NCBI GenBank assembly: GCA_033439255.1
Contig: CM065888.1
Location: 124,001 to 188,000, forward strand
DNA: 64,000 bases
Direction: 5' to 3'
From: Hericium rajendrae
Taxonomy: Eukaryota; Basidiomycota; Agaricomycetes; Russulales; Hericiaceae
Part shown: one piece after another, positions 9,642-20,779 of the stretch
How the letters are laid out: the number at the start of each line of letters is the position of its first letter
Numbering within the stretch: position 1 is the first letter of the stretch
Position numbers and translations under genes: made by a program
The notes under the pieces: model-generated
Seen by the model: the letters and a program-made list of their open reading frames with translations, nothing else
Told to the model about the DNA's origin: nothing
Database searches by the model: none

Positions 9642-12099
9642 ATGGACGATGTGAACTACTCTTCGTCAGAAAGCGATACACCTGCCTCGCTCTGCCTCCC
9701 ATCTGCATTGTCGACCCCAGTGGCCTCATATTCTCTGCCTCCTGCGCCGTCACCCCCACTGCCTGCGACGTTGGCCCCAGTGGCCTCACTCTCTCCGCCT
9801 CCTGCGCCGTCGGCCCCAATGGCCTTGCTCTCTCTCCCACGTGTGCCCCCAGCCGCATCCATCACCTATACACCCGAGTTTAGCGTGACGCGAGACGACT
9901 ACCAGGCCTTGAAGCGTTTGTTCCCATCTCAAAACGAGTGGAAAGAATATCCGAGCCAACGCCGCACCTTCGTGGACAGGGCGGTGGAGGCGGTCGGCGT
10001 GGAGATCCACAACATCCGCCTGGAGATCCACGAGTGCAACTTCAGCGTGGAAGGGACGTGCGCTTATGATGACCAGCCAGACGAGGAGCCAACTTGCCTC
10101 GGGACAGTGCCGCTCACTTATTTTCATACGGTCCGATTTCTGCTGAAGATAATCAACGAGTGCACGAACTGCTTCTTTGCATTGACACAGGTGCAGAATA
10201 GGGGGAAGAAGGCCATGAAGAAGGACAAGCTGACAGAATATATGGTCGAGTATGGCAAGGAGAACACCATAGCCTACTACTGGTACCACCACCAGATCCT
10301 CACCGCTGCCCTAGAAGCCGGCGGCACCGACACCGGCCGCTATCCCCTGCTCGATGTCTGGGCTCTGGCGCAGAGATGCAGCCGTGAGGCTTTGACGAAT
10401 AGCACCAGGTGGCCAAGGTTCGAAACGCTGTGTAGCTTGGGAGACCCGTTGAACTTTGGTAACACCGTCACCCGTAACTCGTCTTGTGTTCGCTTCTGAA
10501 TTGTTTTGCAGCTCACGATGATCACCCGCACAGCTGGCTGAAGTGGGTGAAGGGGGGAGAAGCCCTCCTGGCCATCTTTACTAACAATGGCCTGAAGGAC
10601 GGGGCTGGGTCATTACCGACGACGAACGCCACAAGTATAAGAGAGTGGGGTTGCCGCCCTTGCTTCCATGCCATGAGGGGTACGTTGTGGAATGGGGCCG
10701 GTGGTCAGGATTTGTCGACTTGACCCTCGATGGACTGCGAAAGCCCAATGCAGAACTAGCAAAGGTAATGCAGCCCATACTTCACTGTCGAAGAATAGAA
10801 AATTGACTAGGCCTGCCTGATGCCTGTTGTAGATCGCCAAGGTAACTGCACAGTGCAATTACATGTGGGCAATGGCACTGAAAGGCGGGGACAGATGGAA
10901 TATGCAGAGACAGTCAAGCGAAGCAAGGGTAAGTGTAAGGCCAAGGCCCGAAAATCGGCACCGAAACAGAAGGAGGACACGGTGTCATCATCGAACAACG
11001 ACGAGGTGAGGGCTGCCCTCTTGTTATGTGACAAGCTGGTGTTGATAGAGCTCCTGAAAGTTGTTCACCGTTGAAGACCAGGACGACGAAGTCCCACTGT
11101 TGCTGCAGCCCGACCACACAGAGGGCGCTGTCACTCGCAAGCCGAAGGGCCCAGATGCGCTCATCGGCTTGGAAGGCAGCACTGTGGCCGACACGTCCAA
11201 AGAGAGAGGCCGAGGCAAGGGTGCTAGCAGGAAGGAGAAGGAGAAGGAGAAGATAGGCAGAGGGCCAAAAGAAAGACACGGTCGCCCGAGCCCAAAGGCA
11301 AGGAACCGCAAATTTGCTGGTGTGTTTGCGGCTTGGCTAACGAGATGCAGTCAAAGGCCGATATCGAAGATTCAGACGCTGAGCTGGAGGTACGTGGATC
11401 CAATCAGCATTGTGTGCAACAGGATAACTCAGTGTTTTTATGCAACATGATTGACAGGAAATGCAGTGCAAGGAGGCAGGAGCCGTGGCATCCATTGGTC
11501 CGAAGGAGGGCGCCCAAGTAAGCATGCATGCATGCAAGGCCACATTGTTCTCATTGTCTGCAGATGGGTCCCAAGGGCCCGACAGGGGGCATGCCCTCAG
11601 CATCGACTGCCGCTGCCGCTGGGGCCTCTGATGCCGACATGGTGGACGGCACAAAGCACATCGAGGTAAGCTCATATGTATGCAATGCGCACCAGTTCTC
11701 ATTGCATGCAGGTGGGCCCCAAGGGCACGACAGAGCATCGCTCTGACGTCGATGCAGCTACAGTGTGGTTTGCAGGGCCCTGGAGCAAACTCAAAGATAA
11801 AAAACGGAAGCGCCACCAGTCTAAGGACGGTACGGATGGGGCGAAAAGGAAAAAGGAAGCCGAGCAGCAGCAGCTGGCCAGGGTTGAAACCAGGTCAAGC
11901 CGGTCGGTAAGTGGTTGGTCTTTGCTCGCTAGAGAGGTTGGATTGACTTAAACAACACCAGTTGCGGTCATCTGGGACGGGCAGTGGGAACCAACACCCT
12001 CAAGTGGTGTGTCATCTGTCTTTGGCCCTTCTTCTTGAGTAACTTATTGTTTTCATGCAGGCATCTGACGCCGTGGGCTCCAGCCAAGGTGCGCGGTAA
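9642..12099 (+). CDS. Unknown protein C, related to gene A; frame break in exon 2
   Basis: Starts at 9642 (MDDVNYSSSES) with a Pro/Ser-rich lead of about 80 residues. It then carries the domain shared with A: YFHTVRFLLKIINECTNC, AYYWYHHQILTAALEAGG, RYPLLDVWALAQRCS and GDPLNFG. Exon 2 starts DDHPHSWLKWVKGGE. The frame is lost by one base at the run GACGGGGCTGGG near 10,600; the other frame then reads GWVITDDERHKYKRVGLPP, matching A. A 9-nt micro-exon (10,833-10,841, IAK) corresponds to the one in A. Later small exons encode a lysine- and glutamate-rich tail (DQDDEVPLLLQPD, KERGRGKGASRKEKEKEK, MGPKGPTGG) ending at the TAA at 12,097-12,099. The basic tail and acidic patches suggest a nuclear or nucleic-acid-associated protein; the function is unknown. 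Confidence 0.62.
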
Positions 12100-12700
12100 G
12101 AAGTGATGGAAGATGGTGCTTAAAGGGTATGGATGCAAGGGGCTGTTGTTCGAGGTAGACTACTTGTGAGCTGGCAGCCTCTACAGCACCGGAACCTAGG
12201 AATGGTGGGAAAGCGAGAAACAGGTCCAGACTGCCTCACGCCTGTCACTTGTTTCTTTGCCTCCTCATAACGATGCCTTCCCCCGTTTGTTTTTGTATCT
12301 ACAAGCAATGCGATGTAACTGGTAGATGATACAAGGTCCTTGCCCCTGTCAGTCTGTTCCTCTCCTGGGTACTTGAAGGATCGCATATGCAATCCCATGT
12401 CTCTGCAGCTCATTTGATTTCTGTATTTTTCACTAAGCAATGGAACGAGGCGTGAGTTGCAAAAATGAAGGCAGGGCAGACGCCTATGGAATTTGTCGGG
12501 AGAACTCGGACGGGAACAGGTCCATTTTATTTGCAGGGCCCTGCGCCTGCATTGGCTGGCCTGGTCTCGTCACCGATGTTACTGGACCATTCGTCAGGGC
12601 GACTGTGGTTTTCCAGCAGAACACGAGCCGGTGGACCTGACCGAGCCAAGTCAGCTCATCGCGACTACCCTGTGCACCTACCCAGCTGATGCGAGGGTGG
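12100..12700. other. Spacer after gene C, no gene seen
   Basis: Contains only short overlapping open frames without convincing splice sites or a recognisable product. It leads into the diverged start of repeat array 2. Confidence 0.35.
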
Positions 12701-12979
12701 GTGGAGTGGTGCCAGGCAGCACATGCCGGGCAGTACAATTGTGCTATCGAACCGATGTGGCAGTCAGCCACCACTGGCTGCCAGCATGCCTTGTGAGGTG
12801 ACGGGCAGCGACAGGCATTGGAGGCCGTGGAGCACCGTGACACTACCGCTACCCCAGGCGATGCTCGGCGGTGACTACCGATGACAGCACGAGTGCGCGT
12901 AGGGTTCGAAGGGGTGCGAACCAGCCTGGGCCGTCGCACACCGTCGACCAGCACAAGTCTGCTATCCCAATATGTTGCC

Positions 12980-13870
12980 CGTCAGCCATACGGGCTGCCT
13001 GCGTGCGTGGGCAGATGACAGGTGGCGCCAGCCATTGAAGGTCGTCGTGCACTCGCCAGCGTGCACCCATTGCAGCCAATCGACACCGTCGTCAGCCATT
13101 TCTGGCCGCCGACGAGTGTCAGAGCCAACAGGGCGCCAGCCAGTCATGGCCGTCACACACCGTCGTCCCGAGCTGGTGCGGCCTGCCCGCCACCATCAAT
13201 CCGCTGTCGCAATCGACATTGCCGTCAGCCATGCATGCATGGAGGACGACAGGGCACCAGCCATTGAAGACTGTCACGCGCCGTTGCCCTGCACTGGAGG
13301 GGAGCTCCGCCAGCATGAGTACACTAACCCAAACGACATCACCGTCAGCGATCCCTAGCCGCCAGCCCCGCCAGTACAAGTCTGCTATCCCAATCGACGT
13401 GGCGATCAGCCATTCTGGCCACCAGCGTGCGTCGGTAGGCGACAGGCGGCGCCAGCCATTGAAGGCCGTTGTGCACTCGCCAGCGTGCACCCACTGCAGC
13501 CAATCGACACCGTCGTCAGCCATTTCTGGCCGCCGACGAGCGTCAGAGCCAACGGGGCGCCAGCCAGTCATGGCCGTCACACACCGTCGTCCCGAGCTGG
13601 TGCGGCCTGCCCGCCACCATCAATCCGCAGTCGCAATCGATATTGCTGTCAGCCACGCATGCATGGACGACGGGGTGCCAGCCATTGAAGGCCGTCACGG
13701 ACCGTCGTCTGGCACTGGCAGGGTCTCCGGCCAGTGCAAGTCCACTCGCCCAATCGACGTCGCCGTCAGCCATCCCTGGCCGCCAGCATGCATCGGGGCC
13801 GACGGGACGCCAGCCAGCAATGGCCGTCGCACACCGTCGCCCATGGAGGGTTCGCGTGGGAGGAAGGAAG
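12980..13870. repeat. Repeat array 2, same family and orientation as array 1
   Basis: Shares the blocks CAGCCATTTCTGGCCGCCGA, GGGCGCCAGCCAG and CCGTCACACACCGTCG with array 1. It shows a higher-order period of about 420 bp: the segment starting at the GTGCACTCGCCAGCG block near 13,049 returns almost unchanged near 13,469. As in array 1, the end is a purine-rich tract followed by CCAGCTGGC and an AT-rich junction (13,860-13,925). Confidence 0.85.
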
Positions 13871-13930
13871 AAGAGAGAGAGGGCGTTTAAATGCCAGCTG
13901 GCGCCAAGCGCATTACATAATTGGTGGTTG

Positions 13931-14875
13931 TTCAACGTGTTCGATCACCATCACCGAACATGCCGGCTGTCACCATGGCTAACCGGTAACCAGTGGCTGG
14001 GCAGATATATGTAACCATATCAGGCAGCTGTGTTGACACGTCGTCAACTCTGATCGGTCCCGACTGACTCCAAGATGGACCGCCCGATTGGACTCATCGG
14101 GGACTTTGCCCACAAAGGACCCCCGACAAGCCACCCAAAGGTCCGATCCCGGTGCGTTAACCAAATGGCGCATAGTGCCGGAGCTCTGTGGAAATGACGG
14201 TAACAGAGGGCCCAATTTTGGCCCAATCTCTATGTTTTGATCCGTATACCAGCCAGCATCACCGAAGGTCGATTCTGCCATGCGGTAACAGGCGGTAACC
14301 ACATGAGCACCCCACGGCGGCAGCCGCACCAATTTTTTCTTACTTATATTGTATTGTTTGGGTTGTTTGGAGTCAGAAACATATACCAGTACTTTTAAGA
14401 TTGCCCGAAGGCTAAGGAGCCATCTGATCCCAATGAGGCTCTTGCTGCATTGCAGAAAAGCACAGTAAAGACGATTGCAATTTGATACGTCATCAGGGAG
14501 CTGAGCAGCCGGCCGGGTATCTAAACATGTGGAGACAAGACTCAAGGTAATGATAGTGAATCGAAGGCTTTCGTAAATTTCCTGCCATTTAAATCACATT
14601 TTTTGAGAGGTCTATTACTGGGCGCAGTAACGGATAGCCCAAATGCTATGTCTATTCCGCAGCATGTATACGGGGCACTGGAGATGACCGTGGAAATGAG
14701 TCGGCAACGACCCTCAAAAAGCGGAATAAACCTTTAGGGGGCTTGTCGGGGGGGGGGGGGTGTCTTCCATCCAAGCATTTCAATTTCAATTTCAATTTCA
14801 ATTTCAATTTTAACTTTCAACTTTCATTATAACTGTAGCATTTCGAAGGCACTGCGACACCCACATACAGATGCA
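13931..14875. other. Spacer with microsatellites; one unsupported 188-codon frame
   Basis: A minus-strand open frame at 13,979-14,545 (188 codons) has no recognisable domain and no supporting neighbours, so I do not call it a gene. A run of G lies at about 14,740-14,752 and an (AATTTC)n-like microsatellite at about 14,778-14,812, just beyond the 3' end of gene D. Confidence 0.4.
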
Positions 14876-15504
14876 TCACCCGCCACCTGGAATCCTGTCG
14901 GCCTCCATCTCCATCTCTATCTCTCTTACCTGTGTATCATAAATGAACTTCGGTTCTGGCGGATCAGGCTCCTGCCCTGCCTGCAGCACCTGATATATGT
15001 CCTGCATCGCTGACTCCAGGCGCTTCACTGCGTCTTCCAGTTTTAGCACCACTAAATTCCTCTTCTCGACCACTTCTTCCAGCCATCCCACCTTGTCCTC
15101 CAGTGTCTTCACCTCGGTCCTCGCCCTGCATGTCCATCAGCCCAACCCAACGCAGGCACCCACCTATCTGAATCAACCACTTACTGGTACAAGACCTCTG
15201 AAACACCCGCCAGCTCCTGGCTGCGTTCCGCCAACTCTCCACGGAGTCGTTCCACCTCTGACCGAGCATGAGCTCGTTCTAACCTGATCGCCGTCGTGCA
15301 TGCAACCACTTCCTCGGCCAAGGCATGCACCGTCTCCAACCTCTTTCCTACCTCCCTTTCTCTGGCCTTGACCTTCTTGGTCCTCTCCTCAATCTCCTCC
15401 CATGCTGTCTGCAGCTTCTCTTGCGTTCCCTCCTCCATGGATGTCGAGCTCTGAGATGTTGTGGTCTGTATCGCCTTGTCCAGCAAAAGCATCGTCAGAT
15501 CCAT
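14876..15504 (-). CDS. Small coiled-coil protein D
   Basis: Two exons. Exon 1 begins MDLTMLLLDKAIQTT and is helical and charged throughout (EEIEERTKKVKAREREV, ARSEVERLRGELAERSQEL). A canonical intron (GTAAGT...CATGCAG, about 15,190-15,130) joins it to TEVKTLEDKVGWLEEVVEKR and a short acidic tail ending PGGG. Heptad-like spacing of hydrophobic residues indicates one long coiled coil of roughly 120 residues, so it is probably a structural or adaptor protein. It lies downstream of E and F on the same strand. No family name can be given. Confidence 0.55.
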
Positions 15505-16014
15505 GGTGGGTCGTGTAGAGTTCAGCGGTGAGAGAAAAAGGACAGTCGAGATAGGGTCAGATGTGGGTCCGATGCGTAGGTGGGAGGGTAGAGGGGAGGC
15601 GTGGGCCGTGGCACCGATGAGGTACTTGTACGTCTCAAGACAACGTGCGTGACCACGTGGCCGTGAACTGGGTTGAAGGGCCAGCCAGGATGTGAGAAAT
15701 AATTGACCCACATCTGCTCCGGGCGCCTCGTAATTACGGAGGCAGCCGGTGATGGATTGGTTTACGCAGGCGAGAGTGTCTTTGAAAACATTCGAGTGAA
15801 AGTTCAAACTAAAATTGAAATGCTTGGATGGAAGGCAGAGGATCATAAGAATGATGGCGGGCCTGATGGCAGAGTGCAAGATTTTGTTCCTGAGACATGC
15901 AGGACGCAGGACGCAGTGATTGGCCGAAATGCAGCAGCTCAAACTAACTAGCGGTACAGCAGTAGCATTTAGTCGTAGATTGTGGAAATGTACGTGGGCA
16001 ATTGCCCAGGCAGC
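15505..16014. other. Promoter-side spacer of gene D
   Basis: No coding exon is supported between the start of D and the end of E. Only short open frames that shadow each other are present. Confidence 0.35.
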
Positions 16015-17155
16015 TCATTGTCCATTGAGCGCCTTTTCAAATTCCTCCACGGTGGCCCTCAAGGAAGAGTTCTCCTCCTTCAGCTCTTGGCACTGTCCCT
16101 GGAGTGCTTGAATAGCGACCATCTTTTCGAGGAGCATCTCTTTCTGCATCTCCAACTCCTCGGCCTGCCTGCTCGCCGCATTACTCAGCACCAACAGCAA
16201 AGAAAAGCACGCCGCACTCACACTGCAACACGGGCCTTCAGACGTGAAACACTATCCTGCTAAAGCCCCCGTCACAAAATTTGAGAGGCAAAGGAGAGGG
16301 GGAAAGCTGACTGATGAAGGTCCGTCCCCACCTTCCCTGCTGCCAGCCTTCTCCTTGCCTTTCTCCTTGCCTGTTTCACTTTCTCGCCCGCTGACAAGCG
16401 AATCTCTCGACGTCAGCAATTCTCCACCTGACCCATCCCTTTCCGTCGCCTCCTGCTGCACTGGTGTTGCAGGAGACGATGGACCATCCATCACGGGACG
16501 CATGCGCATAGGGCTGCTCCCATCTTGTGTACCCTCGGTGCCGACCCGCTCACGCTTCCCGAGGACAGAGCCAGGCAATGAATTTACAGCCAGTCCCCGT
16601 GATGGGCTGCTGCCCTGCGCTGTGGTTGATGTCTCGGGGCTCACCGACCGCCGTTCTGTGCCAAACCTGTCAGCTTGCCTGCCACGCAGGCAAAGAATGT
16701 ATACCCTGCTGCCGCGCCTTCCGTAACTGCTGCATGTCCTTTTGGACCCGCGCCCACGCATCTGTGTATGCCTTTGAGGACGGAAGATGGTGCTGGCGGC
16801 CCTCCAGTGTGCAGTCATATACTGGGCCAAGGCGTCACCCACAGCTTTGACTGACCGATCTCGAGCAACAGCACGCACCACGGAACCCGCATGGCTTTGG
16901 GTCGCTGTCGTGTTTGTAGCCGCCTTTGTTGTACCAGCGACAGATCCATGTGATCTTGTCCTTGTTGGGCCCTTGCGTTGAGTAAATGCCTTTCGCCATG
17001 CAGGGTGGTGTGCACCGGCACATGACCAACAGGTGGTTGGGATCAACAGTCACAGCAACAGCTTGTTGTGAGCCGGTAAAGTGAGACATGGCACCAGAAG
17101 ATGAAAGCAGGCCCTGCGTTCTCGACATATCCTGCTGTGCATGATCAAGCTCCAA
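16015..17155 (-). CDS. GRF-type zinc finger plus coiled-coil protein E
   Basis: Starts MELDHAQQDMSRT. Residues about 46-90 read MCRCTPPC, then QGPNKDKITWICRW and DPKPCGFR. C46, C48, C72 and C89, with the GPN.....W.C core, fit a GRF zinc finger, a nucleic-acid-binding module of helicases and nucleases. A GTGCGT...GGCCCAG intron (about 16,890-16,810) restores the frame into VYDCTLEGRQ and a helix (DAWARVQKDMQQLRKARQQ). A second intron follows, then a Ser/Thr-rich linker (about 130 residues). The last exon is a coiled coil (AEELEMQKEMLLEKM, EENSSLRATVEEFEKAL) with its stop at 16,015. The domain pair suggests an oligomeric nucleic-acid-binding protein. Its position among F, G and D suggests it is part of the same accessory set. 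Confidence 0.66.
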
Positions 17156-17672
17156 ATCGATGCATGGTGTGCCAACCAGCCACGCGAGTGCTCCGGCAAC
17201 CGGTACAGCTTGATTTGGCAGGGCACGTTTCCAATGGCCTGGGGTTCTGTGTTTATCGATCGGGTCGTTAGCGCTTGCCTATCTACCCATCGACTTTCAC
17301 CGATCTATTGAGCTTTGTTTCTGTCTGAAATGGGGGTTGCCAGACGATTGAGAACCTCTCTGATGCGAGTTGACCCATGTGCATGGGGAAATTGTCGATT
17401 GAAAGTGGCGCACAGATATCATATGGCATCTGGCGCCCTCACGACAGACAGACAGGGCACGGGGCTGTTTTCCTGCATGGAACTACATGCTGATTCTGTC
17501 TATCTGGTTCGAATCAGGTGAAGACCTCAGCACGCATAGGTGACACCATATGTCAGGACGGAGACACCTCAGCGCAGGTCATTCAGACCTTCAGACGCAG
17601 AGGTAGCAATGTCTTGAAAACAACTCTACCCATTACCACGCTATGCCAAAACACGGTTGCGTACAGGTATTC
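17156..17672. other. Spacer between E and F
   Basis: No gene seen. The 3' end of F overlaps nothing, and the short plus-strand frames have no supporting features. Confidence 0.35.
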
Positions 17673-20475
17673 CTACTCGTCCTGCATCCTATCCTCGTCC
17701 TCATCCTCGTTGCTGCTGTCCTCTTCTACCTCTTGGTGCAAGACAAAGCCACTAAGTTTGGTGGACTTGGCCTGATTGATGGCAAGCCAAGGTGCTGGGT
17801 CTGTCTTCGTAATGCCACCCAAGGGCTGGAAGCCCTTGACGGTCGGAGACCTCGAGTTCCACATTCTATCGGCTCCTGCAAAAGGAACCCAGATAAGGGT
17901 CTTGAATTGGCCGTAGAGCCTGTCCCGAATGACAATGGAGTCAGCCAGAGAGACCCTGTTCATGAGGTCTATCCAGTTCCTAAAATAGGAGCAAGCATGG
18001 AAGTTCTTCTGGCCGGGGGGAGGGGAGTGCTTCGGAGGAGGAAAGAATCTGGCAAACTGAATTCCACGCCAGTCACCTGCCGACACCATACGGATGTGGA
18101 GACAAGTGAAGTAGGGAGTAAAGTTGCGCTTCTTGAAGACCGCAGGAGTGATCTCAGAGCGCTGGTCCGCCGTGAGCTTTGCATAGGCGTCCTTGGTCCC
18201 GTGCTTGGGGTTGGGAACCTCAGAGAACACGTCAAAGGCAAACTGGCGCCAGATGTGGTTGAGACGGAGATTGACATCGAGGTCGAGCGCCGGATTGAGG
18301 TCGTCAGCATTGACCAGGGCCGGGCCCATATCTGCACCGCTTGGACGAAGAGATGCAGCAACGATGATGTGAGAGAGGACACCATCATTGAAGTAGGTGA
18401 GGTCATCCTCAGGGATATCCTGAACTTCGGCAATGTCTGTGGTCACACGAGCATTGCGGTTGTGGGTGCGAGCAGGATTGGGAGGGCCGGCGCCGATGCG
18501 AGCAGCGGAGATATTGAATGCTGACTTCATCTCACCGAAGTGGTGATAGCCATAGAGACGCGCGAGGAGATCAACGTCAGCTTTGTGGTCGAAACCGGGC
18601 ATGCGATAGACTGCATCACCCATCCAGATGTCTGCGAGGAACCAGACACCATTTTCGTAGTGGACAGGGTGGACTCCGTCCATTTCTGGGTCTTCCACTT
18701 CCATGTCAGGATCATAACCTGGGATGGTGGCTCTGTTCCAGCACGTGAGGTTCGCAAGTTCTCTGTGTGCCTCATAGTCTCCGGGACGGTAGTTGAGGGC
18801 ATTGAGCATCCAGACACAGACCGCACCGAGGGTGAGAGAGGATGACCATATGCGGGCTGCTGGGGGAGCTGCCTCGAAGTCCTTGAGGACCATGCTGAGT
18901 GCGAGAAGACGATACAATTTAAAGCGCCTGTCAGAGTGAGTGAGTGAGTGAGTGAGTCCAGAGTTTGAGAAGAGAGAGAGACATACCAGAAGACCTTTGT
19001 AGGAATAGTGATAAGTGACTTGAGGATGGTGGATGGGACATCAGAAAGGCAGTTGGTTGCCTCTTCGAAGGAGATCCTGACCTCGAGGCGAGCGCAGCCT
19101 TCCTGGGCAGTAGCATTGCTATTTCCGGAGGCCTTGAGATAGACAGAGGACATGCGGTTCATGTCCTTGATGAGTTTTGCCAGTCTGCCTGGGAGGAGAT
19201 TGCGGGCATGGCGCTCACGCCAGATGCCCTCGTGGAGTTGATAGTGGAGTGTCTTGTCCGTAGTATAAGCTTGTAGGTAGCAGATCTGATCATTTCTGCC
19301 TGCAGTGCCAGGGGCAAGGCGAAAGCCACCGACCTCGCCTATCTGGGCATCACGATCGACCTGGATACCGCGGCCATCGGGGGTATTGATCTTCTTGATG
19401 AGACGCTTACGGTCATGTACGAAAGCATTGGGGAGGGCAAGGGTGAAGATGTCGGCAATGTTGTCCACACACCAATGGACTGTGCTGCCTGCAAGGCGGA
19501 TCTCGATGCCGACGTCGACCTTCCAGCTGGCCGTGTTCATGTTTTCGAGGTCGACCCATTTGAGGAGATGCTGGAGAGCGTCATGGCGTCCCTGTTCATC
19601 GTCGATCTCATGGGGGGCCTGGCTTTTGGAGCCGCGAAGTTCGTGGGAGAAGAACATGCCTACGAACCTAGAGTCAAGCTCAGCACGATCAAGGATGGTG
19701 GTTGCGAGCTTGTTGAGACAATAGAAGGGGACATCTATAGTGCCGCAGTGGATCTTGCCTTGGTCGTCACGATAGAGCTCAACGGCCGACTCGTAGTCTG
19801 TGGGGATGTGGCTTGAATGGGCAGTGTTGGCAACGACCATTGCCGGGCGGAGGACTTTGTTGTAGAAGTCCCTGAGGTCTTCTGGGGCGATAGCAGGGGG
19901 GCGGGTGTCATCGACAAGGGCAGGAAAGTGGCACCGGACAACGTGACGCTGAGCGACCTTTCCAAGAGCAAGGTTTGGGATGTTGTGGAGCGAGATCATG
20001 GTCTCCTGGCCCTAGAATGGATGGTCAGAGAAGGATTTGAGAAAGAAAGAGAGAGGAGAGGACGTACTCTGACAGTGACAGCAACCTCAATGTAGTTTTT
20101 CTTTTTAAGAGTGTCTGAGAAGGGGGGGACAGGAAAGACAGCCAAAGTAGTGGTGTAGGGAATCTGCCGATCTATGCCGATGATGGAGTCATAGTCACGG
20201 GTGATTTCAAAGGCTGGGACTTGACCTTCATCATCCATTTCATCCATGCGAGGATTGACGGAAAGGCGGTTGACTGTCTGACCTGCGTTGTTGAGCGAGC
20301 GGCCAGCGAGGACATAGCGGATGAAGCGTTGTGCATGGAACGCGGCAGTGTCTGGCTCGCGAACACCGTCGACAAGGCGGTAGTTATCAAACAATCTCGC
20401 AGCTTTCTTTACGAAGGACTGAAGGGATATTTGCTTGAGGGGCTGGTTTTCATCTGGGTAAGTAGCAGATTCCAT
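17673..20475 (-). CDS. Large unknown protein F, divergent partner of the SNF2 gene
   Basis: Three long exons give about 890 residues with no break. Exon 1 starts MESATYPDENQ. An intron at about 20,068-20,010 leads to the second exon (MISLHNIPNLALGKV, PFYCLNKLATTILDRAEL, VHWCVDNIADIFTLAL), and an intron with a (GAGT)n tract near 18,935-18,957 leads to the third (LYRLLALSMVLKDFE, WFLADIWMGDAVYRMPGFD, NHIWRQFAFDVFSEVPNPKHG). The tail is acidic (DSSNEDEDEDRMQDE). The composition is that of a globular soluble protein; I see no signal peptide, membrane span or known catalytic motif. It shares a 304 bp promoter with the SNF2 gene G. I do not recognise the family by name. The intact frame over 2.7 kb argues for selection. 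Confidence 0.72.
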
Positions 20476-20734
20476 AATGGAATGGGGGCGTTGATAACAC
20501 GAGGGAAAGGCGGGGTTGGGTTGAGCTTGACTGTGAGTCGGGGGGGGGGGATTGAAAGTGTGCAGGGCAGGAGAAGCCGGTTGGGAAGATTTATATGGCC
20601 GATAGAATGATGGCGATGAAAATAAAGTCGGGCGAGTGAAAATAAAGCACGGCTAATGTCTGATCGGGCGATCGAGGGGAGATTGATGCAATATATAAGG
20701 AAGAGTTGGGATAGCAACCAGTAGCGAGTTTAGT

Positions 20735-20777
<43 letters not shown>

Positions 20778-20779
20778 AA
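20476..20779. promoter_or_regulatory. Divergent F/G promoter with two TATA boxes
   Basis: For G, a TATATAAG box lies at 20,692-20,699, about 85 bp before its ATG. For F, a TATAAA box on the minus strand lies at 20,590-20,595, about 115 bp before its ATG. The spacing of both boxes supports the chosen starts and implies co-regulated divergent transcription. Confidence 0.6.
20736..20777 (+). repeat. (CAA)n leader in the 5' UTR of gene G
   Basis: About fourteen CAA units run up to AAAA and the start codon at 20,780. Unstructured CAA-rich leaders favour translation in other systems; that role here is inference. Confidence 0.85.

Noticed and set aside
2870-13870. The two similar arrays as long terminal repeats of a retroelement
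   Set aside because: They are made of internal tandem units, differ in length and unit order, and enclose intron-containing genes in both orientations. No reverse transcriptase, integrase or capsid-like sequence is visible.
13979-14545. 188-codon minus-strand frame as a gene
   Set aside because: No domain, splice partner or promoter; adjacent to repeats and microsatellites.
17490-17530. GGTTCGAATC as a tRNA T-loop
   Set aside because: No matching acceptor, D or anticodon stem could be drawn around it.
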